From contig NZ_AFOY02000027.1 in the NCBI RefSeq assembly GCF_000217955.3, forward strand, positions 62,001 through 126,000: DNA of 64,000 nucleotides. Direction: 5' to 3'. Of the stretch, positions 33,452 to 41,153 are shown piece after piece. Source of the stretch: Pseudomonas fluorescens HK44 (GTDB taxonomy: Bacteria > Pseudomonadota > Gammaproteobacteria > Pseudomonadales > Pseudomonadaceae). The notes under the pieces are model-generated. The model was not told the origin of the DNA. It did no database searches and was given only the letters and a program-made list of their open reading frames with translations. The translations under genes and the position numbers were made by a program. The number at the start of each line of letters is the position of its first letter. Position 1 is the stretch's first letter.

Positions 33452-34855
33452 TCAATCGAGCTCGTCGGCATTGCTGGTGGCGCCAGCACCATCGGCGAAG
33501 TTCAAGCCGTGTTTGCGCAGTTTGTCATGCAGGGTTTTGCGTGGAATACCCAGCGCTTCGGCGACACTGCGCAGTGAGCTGTGAGAGCGCGCCAGTTCGG
33601 CGGCGATCAGGTTCTTTTCGAAGCTCTCCACTTGCTCGCTCAGATTACCGCTGAGCACTGCGCTGTGCGGCGCCGGAGTGCCGTCCGGCGCACCGTTATC
33701 CAGCGCCAGTTCCAGGCCCAGGGCGAAACGTTCGGCGGCGTTTTGCAGTTCACGGACGTTGCCGGGCCAGGTATGGCGCAACAGCAGGGCCCGTTGCCCG
33801 GGTTGCAATTCGTGGGGTGGCAAGCCATGGCGCTCACTGGCTTCGTTGGCGAAATGCTGGAACAGCATCAGCGCGTCTTCGCCGCGTTCGCGTAGCGGCG
33901 GAATGCGCAGTGGCGCGACGTTCAGGCGGTAGTACAAGTCTGCGCGAAAACGCCCCTGATCTGCCGATTGGCGCAGGTCTTCCTTGGTCGCGGCGATGAT
34001 CCGGATGTCCAGCGGGATCAGCTGATTGCCACCCAAACGCTCGACCACCCGCTCTTGCAGCAAACGCAGCAGTTTCACCTGCACATCCAGGCTCATGCTT
34101 TCGATTTCATCGAGGAACAGCGTGCCGCCGTTGGCGAATTCGAATTTGCCGATACGGCGCTTTTGCGCGCCGGTGAAGGCACCGGGTTCGTGGCCGAACA
34201 ACTCGCTTTCGACCACTGATTCGGCCAGTGCCCCGGCATTGATCGCCACAAACGGGCCATTACGACGGCTCGACAGATCGTGCAGGGCACGGGCCACCAC
34301 TTCCTTGCCGGCACCGGTTTCACCGAGAATCAGCACGTCGGCTTTGGTGGGTGCCAATGCGCCGATTTGTTCGCGCAGGCGCTGCATCGGCGCCGATTGC
34401 CCGACCAGTCGGGTACTCAGTTCATTACGATCGCTCAAGGCCAGCCGCAGGCTGCGGTTATCCAGCACCAATTGGCGCAGGGCCAGGGCGCGGCGCACGC
34501 TGTCGAGCAATGCGTCACTGGCGAACGGTTTTTCGAGGAAGTCATAAGCGCCGGCACGCATCGCCTGTACGGCTAAAGGCACGTCGCCGTGGCCGGTGAT
34601 CAGCAACACCGGCAGCTCCGGGTCCTGGGCGTGCAATTCGCTCAACAGTTCGAGACCGTCCATGCCCGGCATGCGAATGTCACTGACCACCACGCCCGGC
34701 CAGTCACGTTCAAGGCGCGAGGCCAGGCCCTTGGCTTCGGCCAATGGGAGGATTTTCAGACCGGCGAGATCCAGGGTCTGGCTCAGGGCCTGGCGTAGAT
34801 GCGGATCATCGTCGATCAGCACGACCTGGATACGGTTGTCGATCAGGTTGCTCAT
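33452..34855 (-). CDS. dctD: sigma-54-dependent response regulator DctD
   Basis: A 467-residue NtrC-type regulator. Receiver domain (about 8-125) with phosphorylated Asp in VVVSDIRMPGMDG; AAA+ domain (about 145-385) with Walker A GETGAGKEV, sigma-54-contacting GAFTGA and Walker B GGTLFLDEIESM, then RFRADLYYRLNVAPL. The FIS-type helix-turn-helix lies near the C-terminus (LRSVAEALGIPRKTLHDKLRKHGL). It overlaps dctB by four bases. The pair activates C4-dicarboxylate transport in response to succinate, fumarate or malate; the same position near rfb and cysQ is found in P. aeruginosa. Confidence 0.92.
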   Translation of the reverse strand: MSNLIDNRIQVVLIDDDPHLRQALSQTLDLAGLKILPLAEAKGLASRLERDWPGVVVSDIRMPGMDGLELLSELHAQDPELPVLLITGHGDVPLAVQAMRAGAYDFLEKPFASDALLDSVRRALALRQLVLDNRSLRLALSDRNELSTRLVGQSAPMQRLREQIGALAPTKADVLILGETGAGKEVVARALHDLSSRRNGPFVAINAGALAESVVESELFGHEPGAFTGAQKRRIGKFEFANGGTLFLDEIESMSLDVQVKLLRLLQERVVERLGGNQLIPLDIRIIAATKEDLRQSADQGRFRADLYYRLNVAPLRIPPLRERGEDALMLFQHFANEASERHGLPPHELQPGQRALLLRHTWPGNVRELQNAAERFALGLELALDNGAPDGTPAPHSAVLSGNLSEQVESFEKNLIAAELARSHSSLRSVAEALGIPRKTLHDKLRKHGLNFADGAGATSNADELD

Positions 34856-36666
34856 TCACTGCGGTCCTCGGACGGTTGCAGACTTACACCGGGTGCGCCC
34901 GCGCGCAGCCGCAGGGTGATCAGGGCGCCGCCTTCCTTGTGGTTGGCGAACGACAGTTCACCGCCGAAGGCGCGCATCAACGTGTCGCAAATGGCCAACC
35001 CCAGCCCAAGGCCCTGAGTGCGGGTCTTGGTGGTGTAGAACGGTTCACCGGCGCGACCGAGGGCCTCCATGCAGAACCCCGGGCCGTTATCGCGAATGTA
35101 CAGGTTGACGCCGTCGGCGGTGGATTCGGCACTCAACCAGAGTTTACGGGGCGGGCCTTTTTCGGTCAGGGCGTCGAGGGCGTTGGCCAGTAGATTACCA
35201 AGCACCTGGCGCAGACGGGTTTCGCCGGCCTCGACCCACAGCGTGGCCGCCGGCAGATCACGGATCAGCTCGACTTCCATTGCCCGCCTGCGCTTGGCCA
35301 GCAACGCCAGTGCATCGTCCAGCGCCGGTTGCAACGCAACGCTTTCCGGGGCGTGACGGTCGCGGCGGGCGAAGGCGCGCAGATGGGCGATGATCGAGGC
35401 CATGCGCCCGGTCAGCTCGCTGATCAGTTTCAGGTTGCCGCGGGCATCGTCGGTGCGTTGATGGTCTAGCAGCACTTCGGCGTTTTCCGCGTAGCTGCGA
35501 ATCGCCGCCAGCGGTTGATTGAGTTCATGGCTGATGCTCGCCGACATGGTGCCCAGCGCCGAGAGTTTGCCGGCCTGGACCAGATCATCCTGGGCGCGCA
35601 CCAGTTCCTGTTGCGCCTGTTCGCGTTCCAGCACTTCCTGCTTGAGACGGCGGTTGAGCCCTTCGAGGTCGCTGGTTCTTTCGGCAACGCGCGCTTCCAG
35701 CTCGTGGCGGGTCTTGGCCTCGAAGGCGATGCGCTGTAAATAGTGGCGACGACGTTGCATCATCAGCCCCAGCAGCAACATCAACACCAGCAGCGTCGCC
35801 CCGCCGATAGCCACCACCGTGCGCACCGGGCGGTCGATCAGGGTTCGGGGCGCGAGGATACTGACGCTCCAACCGGTCTCTTCGATCTGCTGGGTCTGGA
35901 TCAGCCAGGCGTCTGGATTAAGGTTCAGCGGTTGCGGATCACGGGTCGGGTAGGGCTGGACGGCGGTGATGGCCTGGCGTTCTTCGTCAGTCAGCGGTCG
36001 GGTCGCCCTGAAGCGCCACTCCGGGCGTGAGGTAATGATGACCACCCCGTTGTGATCGGTCAGCAGCAGTTGCTCCGGAGTTTTGCCCCAGAGGCTTTCG
36101 GTGTGGTCGAGGTCGACCTTGACCACCAGCACACCGATGATCTGCTCGCCATCGCGCACGGCCCCCGCAAAGAAATAACCGCGTTTGGCCGACGTCGTGC
36201 CCAGGCCAAAAAAGCGCCCGAGGCGACCTTGCATGGCTTCGCTGAAATACGGCCGGAAGGCAAAATTACGCCCGACAAAACTGTCGTGCTTGTCCCAGTT
36301 GGAGGCCGCCAGGGTCTTGCCGCTGGTGTCCATCAGGTACATGACTTCGGCGCCAGTCTGGGCGCGGATGTCCTTGAGCAGGCGATTGGCGTTGTCGGTG
36401 GCCAGCGGCTGCTGTGGGGCGGCAAGAACAGCACGCAGGGCCGGCAGATCACCGAGGATTTGCGGCAAGACTTCATAGCGGTGCAGCGTCCCCAGCAGGT
36501 TGGCGACGTAGAGGTCAAGCGTCTGGCGGTTTTGCCCGACCAGCTCGCTGCGGTAATAACGCTCGGCCAGGTGCTGCAGTGGCCACAACAACGGCGCCAG
36601 GCACAGAGCGAGCAGCGCCAGGCTACGCCAGCGGGGTCTGCGGGGAAGTGGTGGGGTCATAAGCAT
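34852..36666 (-). CDS. dctB: C4-dicarboxylate sensor histidine kinase DctB
   Basis: A 604-residue membrane kinase. First helix SLALLALCLAPLLWPLQHLA near residue 16, a large periplasmic double-PDC sensor domain of about 250 residues (FGLGTTSAKRGYFFAGAVRDGE), a second helix VVAIGGATLLVLMLLLGLMM, then a coiled coil, phosphorylated His in SISHELNQPLAAIRSYAENA and ATPase motifs NLLANALDAL and GLGLGLAICDTLM. The start could be 36666 or 36660. Coupled to dctD. Confidence 0.92.
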   Translation of the reverse strand: MLMTPPLPRRPRWRSLALLALCLAPLLWPLQHLAERYYRSELVGQNRQTLDLYVANLLGTLHRYEVLPQILGDLPALRAVLAAPQQPLATDNANRLLKDIRAQTGAEVMYLMDTSGKTLAASNWDKHDSFVGRNFAFRPYFSEAMQGRLGRFFGLGTTSAKRGYFFAGAVRDGEQIIGVLVVKVDLDHTESLWGKTPEQLLLTDHNGVVIITSRPEWRFRATRPLTDEERQAITAVQPYPTRDPQPLNLNPDAWLIQTQQIEETGWSVSILAPRTLIDRPVRTVVAIGGATLLVLMLLLGLMMQRRRHYLQRIAFEAKTRHELEARVAERTSDLEGLNRRLKQEVLEREQAQQELVRAQDDLVQAGKLSALGTMSASISHELNQPLAAIRSYAENAEVLLDHQRTDDARGNLKLISELTGRMASIIAHLRAFARRDRHAPESVALQPALDDALALLAKRRRAMEVELIRDLPAATLWVEAGETRLRQVLGNLLANALDALTEKGPPRKLWLSAESTADGVNLYIRDNGPGFCMEALGRAGEPFYTTKTRTQGLGLGLAICDTLMRAFGGELSFANHKEGGALITLRLRAGAPGVSLQPSEDRSE

Positions 36667-36752
36667 CGGGCGCCTGAAGGTACAGGCGCATTATGCCTAG
36701 GCTTGTTCGGCAAGACACTCGCGCAACGCGGGGGCATCAGCCGCTGATTGGT

Positions 36753-37298
36753 TCAGGCGAAGACGTCGGCATCCTTGAGCAGTTTGCCTGCCTGGTCCTT
36801 GGCCGACAGCTGCGGTGCTTCGCTGAGTTGCCAGTCGATACCCAATGCCGGGTCATCCCAGCGAATGCAGCGCTCGGCCGATGGGGTGTAGTAGTCGGTG
36901 GTTTTGTAGAGGAACTCGGCGTAGTCACTCAGCACTGCGAAGCCGTGGGCGAAACCTTCCGGTACCCAGAGTTGACGGTTGTTTTCAGCCGACAGGCGTA
37001 CGGCGACCGACTGTCCAAAGTGAGGCGAACTGCGACGGATGTCCACTGCCACGTCGAGCACTTCACCGGCGATGACACGCACCAGTTTTCCCTGGGTATT
37101 TTCCAGTTGGTAGTGCAAACCACGCAGCACACCTTTTTGCGAGCGGGAATGGTTGTCCTGTACGAATGTCGGGTTCAGACCCGTCGCGGCCTCGAAAGCC
37201 TTGGCGTTGAAGCTTTCGTAAAAGAAGCCGCGCTCGTCACCAAATACCTTCGGCTCAATGATCAGAACACCCGGCAGGTCGGTGGTGACTACATTCAT
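36753..37298 (-). CDS. rfbC: dTDP-4-dehydrorhamnose 3,5-epimerase
   Basis: A 181-residue cupin epimerase in dTDP-L-rhamnose synthesis. FGDERGFFYESFNAKAF, QDNHSRSQKGVLRGLHYQ with the catalytic His, and VPEGFAHGFAVLSD are diagnostic. It follows rfbB on the same strand by 80 bases. Rhamnose is used in lipopolysaccharide and rhamnolipid. The other two enzymes of the pathway (rfbA, rfbD) are not next to it. Confidence 0.95.
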   Translation of the reverse strand: MNVVTTDLPGVLIIEPKVFGDERGFFYESFNAKAFEAATGLNPTFVQDNHSRSQKGVLRGLHYQLENTQGKLVRVIAGEVLDVAVDIRRSSPHFGQSVAVRLSAENNRQLWVPEGFAHGFAVLSDYAEFLYKTTDYYTPSAERCIRWDDPALGIDWQLSEAPQLSAKDQAGKLLKDADVFA

Positions 37299-37378
37299 GG
37301 GGTTTTTCCAGCAATCGTGAATTTGTGGTGACGGACAACATTCTCGCTCAAAGCAGCGGTTGGCGCGAGATGCTGCGT

Positions 37379-38461
37379 TCAGGCGATCAGGTCTTTGAAG
37401 TCGCTGTTGCCCAGACGTTCACCTTGATAACTACCGTCTTCAACCCGTCGACACCATTCGAGATTGTCCAGGTACCACTGCACGGTTTTACGCAGACCGC
37501 TGGCGAAGGTTTCTTCGGGCACCCAACCCAGCTCGCGCTCAATTTTGCTGGCATCGATGGCGTAGCGCTGATCGTGGCCGGGGCGGTCTTTGACGAACGT
37601 GATCAGGTCGGCGAAGTGCGCGACGCCTTCAGGTTTTTGCGGCGCCAACTCTTCCAGCAGGTTGCAGATGCTGCGGACCACGTCGATGTTTTTTTGTTCG
37701 TTGTGGCCGCCGATGTTGTAGGTCTCACCGGCTACACCGTTGGTCACCACGGTGAGCAGCGCGCGGGCATGATCCTCGACGAACAGCCAGTCACGCACTT
37801 GCAGGCCGTTGCCGTATACCGGCAGTGGCTTCCCGGCGAGGGCGTTGAGGATCACCAGTGGAATGAGTTTCTCGGGGAAGTGAAACGGCCCGTAATTGTT
37901 CGAGCAGTTGGTCAGCAGTACCGGCAAACCGTAGGTGCGTTGCCAGGCGCGGACCAGATGGTCGGACGCCGCCTTGCTGGCGGAGTACGGCGAGCTTGGC
38001 GCATAGGGTGTGGTCTCGGTGAACAGGTCGTCGACGCCATGCAGGTCGCCATACACCTCGTCGGTCGAAATGTGGTGAAAGCGAAAGGCACTTTTCTCGG
38101 GCTCCGCCAGGCTGTTCCAGTAGGCGCGAGTGGCTTCCAGCAGGCTGTAGGTACCGACGATGTTGGTCTGGATGAAGTCCGACGGTCCGTCGATGGAACG
38201 GTCGACATGGGACTCGGCCGCCAAGTGCATGATCGCGTGCGGCTGAAACCGCGCCAATACCGTGTTGACGGTGGCTTGATCAACGATATCGGCCTGCACG
38301 AACTCATAACGGGTGTTGGTTGCAATGCTGCTCAACGATTCCAGGTTGCCGGCGTAGGTCAGCTTGTCCAGATTGAGCACTTCATGTTCGGTGTGGCGGA
38401 TCAGGTGGCGAATCAGCGCCGAGCCGATGAAGCCGGCACCACCGGTGATGAGAATGCGCAT
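37379..38461 (-). CDS. rfbB: dTDP-glucose 4,6-dehydratase
   Basis: A 360-residue extended SDR that makes dTDP-4-keto-6-deoxyglucose. The NAD-binding motif is TGGAGFIGSALIRHL at residues 6-20, the active site is STDEVYGD with catalytic Asp-Glu, and YSASKAASDHLVRAW supplies the Tyr and Lys. The ATG at 38461 fits the conserved N-terminus (MRILITGGAGFIG); the frame is open upstream but there is no coding signal. It is the first gene of rfbB-rfbC. Confidence 0.96.
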   Translation of the reverse strand: MRILITGGAGFIGSALIRHLIRHTEHEVLNLDKLTYAGNLESLSSIATNTRYEFVQADIVDQATVNTVLARFQPHAIMHLAAESHVDRSIDGPSDFIQTNIVGTYSLLEATRAYWNSLAEPEKSAFRFHHISTDEVYGDLHGVDDLFTETTPYAPSSPYSASKAASDHLVRAWQRTYGLPVLLTNCSNNYGPFHFPEKLIPLVILNALAGKPLPVYGNGLQVRDWLFVEDHARALLTVVTNGVAGETYNIGGHNEQKNIDVVRSICNLLEELAPQKPEGVAHFADLITFVKDRPGHDQRYAIDASKIERELGWVPEETFASGLRKTVQWYLDNLEWCRRVEDGSYQGERLGNSDFKDLIA

Positions 38462-38582
38462 GGGGAGTTGCCTTTTTCGTCGAACAATTAAGCGATGGAT
38501 CATAGCTTGTCGGCAGCAGAGGGGCGGCACAAGAGGGGGGGATTGCGGGCAAACCATGTTCCTGCGATCGCTGTAGCATTCC

Positions 38583-38611
38583 CGTAGGAGCAAGGCCTGC
38601 CCGCGATGGCG
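38583..38611. repeat. REP-like GTAGGAGCAAGGCCTGCCCGCG element
   Basis: Inverted relative of the copy at 22060-22082. It lies in the 179-base gap between the DUF3916 gene and rfbB. Confidence 0.6.
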
Positions 38612-38640
38612 GCCTGGCATTCGCCTAAAAATGAAATGTC

Positions 38641-39267
38641 CTAGCCGAAAAGTTCAGGGTTTTCAGCGCGGAAGGATTTAAAGGTTTTGTATCTCCAGCG
38701 CTCTTTCTCGGAGCCATCGTCCGCTTCATCGACTTCTCCGAAGTACCAATGCTCAGATTCAAACTTTTGCCCGTCTTCATCCTCGTGAACAAAGTGGAAC
38801 CCCACTTCATTCATTCCAGCAGGGACGATTAAACCCCATTCGGTGGCGAGGCTTTTGTCGGTGATGCGGGTCTGGCAGAAATGTTCGTAGTCGAATGGCA
38901 ATACATGACCGCGATAACGGCTCATGTCGGTGTAAATGCAAATCCCGCTGGAGAACATGTCGGGCGTGAGGATTGACGCGACTATTCGGCAGTTGATGGT
39001 GTCTTCGGGTCTGGCCTGAAGCAAGTGATGGGCTGCATTGATGAGTTGTTGCGCGCATTCCTTTTGAATGGCGAAGGTGGTTTGTTTCCCTTCAACCAAG
39101 GTTTCCAGGACCGGAATTTTTCGGTTTGCGTAGCCTTGTTCCACGGGGAGCTCGTCCGGAAAGTAACCTTCGTAGCTGGCCGCCCACGCAGCAAGGGCGC
39201 GAAGGCGGCGCGGGATGTTGCGGACTTTTTTGTCTGAGAATGCAATTCGGCGCATGGGGATATTCAT
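38641..39267 (-). CDS. DUF3916-type protein, possible immunity gene
   Basis: A 208-residue soluble protein. KVRNIPRRLRALAAWAASYEGYFPDELP, NRKIPVLETLVEGKQTTFAIQKECAQQLINAA and PDMFSSGICIYTDMSRY match my memory of the DUF3916 family, which is often found next to polymorphic toxins. It lies 237 bases downstream of the E3-type immunity gene on the same strand, so it may be an extra immunity or orphan gene of the same locus. The intervening DNA contains no gene I can support. Function is inferred from context only. Confidence 0.65.
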   Translation of the reverse strand: MNIPMRRIAFSDKKVRNIPRRLRALAAWAASYEGYFPDELPVEQGYANRKIPVLETLVEGKQTTFAIQKECAQQLINAAHHLLQARPEDTINCRIVASILTPDMFSSGICIYTDMSRYRGHVLPFDYEHFCQTRITDKSLATEWGLIVPAGMNEVGFHFVHEDEDGQKFESEHWYFGEVDEADDGSEKERWRYKTFKSFRAENPELFG

Positions 39268-39503
39268 TCCATAGGTTCATTCAGCTAAAGCGAAGCTGGT
39301 TAAAAAAAGCTCCAGATCTCTGAGTAGCCTTGTTGAGCAGGCTTGCTCGATATCGCAGATGTTGTGAGTAAATTTCTCCTTCACAAAACTCGGTAGTTTT
39401 GTTGAACCAGTGCAACTTCAATTTCAAACCCATACTGATCTCACATGAATTTCTTGACGTTGCGCTTTTATTCGCGGGGAGGGCTTCGTTCCCAATTCGT
39501 AAA

Positions 39504-39758
39504 TCACCAGTGATTGCGGTATCGAAAAGATATTTGATAGTCGAAAAGGTTAGTGTCTATCTGATGATTGAAATGCGGCTGGATCATCGCTACCCACTTC
39601 GGCAGGACGTCAAATCCTCCATCAAATATTTCAGGTTCATTGCTCAGTCCTAGTGCGGCAAGGATGCTGTCGTCGTCACCGAAATCTATAGAAAATTCAT
39701 CAGCAGCTAACGCTTCAGTTTCTTTGTCGTACCACTCCAGCCTTACTTTCATACCCAT
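39504..39758 (-). CDS. colicin E3/cloacin-type immunity protein
   Basis: An 84-residue protein close in length and pattern to the E3 immunity protein (85). MGMKVRLEWYDKETEALAAD, DFGDDDSILAALGL, GGFDVLPKWV and LFDYQISFRYRNHW match its four conserved blocks. It binds the ribonuclease domain of the cognate bacteriocin and prevents suicide. The ATG at 39758 is preceded by GGAG and gives the family's exact N-terminus; an ATG at 39767 sits too close to that site. Eighteen bases separate it from the toxin stop, so it is translated from the same mRNA. Confidence 0.92.
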   Translation of the reverse strand: MGMKVRLEWYDKETEALAADEFSIDFGDDDSILAALGLSNEPEIFDGGFDVLPKWVAMIQPHFNHQIDTNLFDYQISFRYRNHW

Positions 39759-39775
39759 GTTGTTCATCTCCAATG

Positions 39776-40936
39776 TCACCTATTGATGCGTCGTTCTTTT
39801 TTGGGCTGTCCCCGTCGTTCGCCGGTGTAGGGGTCAAATGCACCGAGATGGCTGAGGTCACTTTCTCGGTAGGCCTCTAACTCGGCTTTCTTTGAGTCCC
39901 ATTCATATAGTGTTCGCCCTTTGGCATCTCTCCAGCGTTCACGCAGTCCTCCTCCACCCTGTCTTGGGGTTTTTCTTTTTTGTTCCACCAATCCGGGAAA
40001 GCCAGTTATTTCGCTGGTATTCGGTGCTGGAAAGTAGTCATGATCTGGGTTCTTGCGACCTTTCCACGGTTCGCTCACCACCACATAAAGCGGCCGCACC
40101 CCCGAGTCCGCCGGAAACACCAGGATGAAATCCTGATACTCCGGTGGATAAATCGGGTTCACCAGAATGCTGTTGCTCGCCTCGGTGGGCGGGTAGACCC
40201 AAAGGGTCGGCGTTTGCGGCGCGGCCTCCAGTGCGGGGATGCCGAGGGTGTCGGCGGGGTCGATGGCCGGGGTCCAGATCAGTTCCAGACCTTCGCCGAA
40301 TACGGCGACCTGTCGGGCTTCGCGTGTCTGGAACTGAATGACCGGGATCCGTTGCCATTCGGCGTTGTTGCCGGTGTAGAAGCCGTAACCCTTGAGGGTG
40401 CCGTCAGGCTGTTGCTCGACGCGTAGGCGCACCCGGGAGTTGGCGTGTTCAAGCGAGCGCAGTTGCTCTTCGCTATAGAGGGCGCTGCCGCCCAGCTCGG
40501 AGGGCCAGAGCAGGGCGACCAGACCGGTTAGCAAGCCGGCGGCAACAGTGCCGCCGACTGCTGTGACACCACTGACCGATGACCCGCCCAGAGCAAGGCC
40601 ACCAAGGCCGATTGGCAATGCACTGCCACTGATTTTCTTGAGCGGCACGGCGCCAGAGCTGTCGGTCTCTCGCCCGCCCAGCAGGGCAAAGTTTCCGTAA
40701 TCCTTCAACGAATCCAGCGGCACAAAACCGGACGGACTGGCGTAATTGATGATGCCGTCGGGCAACTTGCAGGTTTTGGCGAAAACGCAGCCCAGCGGTT
40801 TGATGGGAGCGGGATCAGCGGGTCGATTCACCGGCAAATCGGCAATCGGCGGATACAGGTTGGGTGAGGGCGGCGGCTGCAAAATGCGGCGGCGCAGTTG
40901 TTCTTTGTACGTCAGCGGGTATGAGCGTTCTGGCAT
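39776..40936 (-). CDS. small S-type-pyocin/colicin-E3-like ribonuclease toxin
   Basis: A 386-residue toxin. Residues 295-386 match the colicin E3 16S rRNA-cleaving domain: HDYFPAPNTSEI, KTPRQGGGGLRERW, GRTLYEWDSKKAELEAYR and HLGAFDPYTGE. In E3 the corresponding catalytic stretch is YEWDSQHGELEGYR; Tyr344, Asp347, Glu352, Glu354, Tyr356 and His363 are kept but the expected His is Lys350. Residues 150-290 resemble a pyocin-S translocation domain, and 104-145 are glycine-rich and hydrophobic. The N-terminal 100 residues are short; S-type pyocins usually have a receptor-binding region of 200-400 residues. No signal peptide or PAAR domain is seen. Delivery could be by another system. Confidence 0.85.
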   Translation of the reverse strand: MPERSYPLTYKEQLRRRILQPPPSPNLYPPIADLPVNRPADPAPIKPLGCVFAKTCKLPDGIINYASPSGFVPLDSLKDYGNFALLGGRETDSSGAVPLKKISGSALPIGLGGLALGGSSVSGVTAVGGTVAAGLLTGLVALLWPSELGGSALYSEEQLRSLEHANSRVRLRVEQQPDGTLKGYGFYTGNNAEWQRIPVIQFQTREARQVAVFGEGLELIWTPAIDPADTLGIPALEAAPQTPTLWVYPPTEASNSILVNPIYPPEYQDFILVFPADSGVRPLYVVVSEPWKGRKNPDHDYFPAPNTSEITGFPGLVEQKRKTPRQGGGGLRERWRDAKGRTLYEWDSKKAELEAYRESDLSHLGAFDPYTGERRGQPKKERRINR

Positions 40937-41153
40937 GTGCGGCGGGCTTCCCTGTCCAAGGAAGGCAGCCTAGGGGCGTGAGAAAGCGCCGGACATTCCT
41001 GGGGTTCGACACGCTTCGTGGGAAAGTTCACCGCTGTGTGGCGTGGCTTGAAAGCCCCCGCCGTTATCGATCACTGACCGGTATAAGGGGGGTTGCGTAT
41101 CGCGGTCAGCAATGGCGATATAGACGCCTTATAAAAATTCCAGGGGTCGTTGT

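Noticed and set aside
40937..41153. PrtN-type P-box upstream of the ribonuclease toxin
   Set aside because: No convincing P-box (ATTGnnGTnn repeats) could be found in the 217-base divergent gap; pyocin-like SOS control cannot be claimed.
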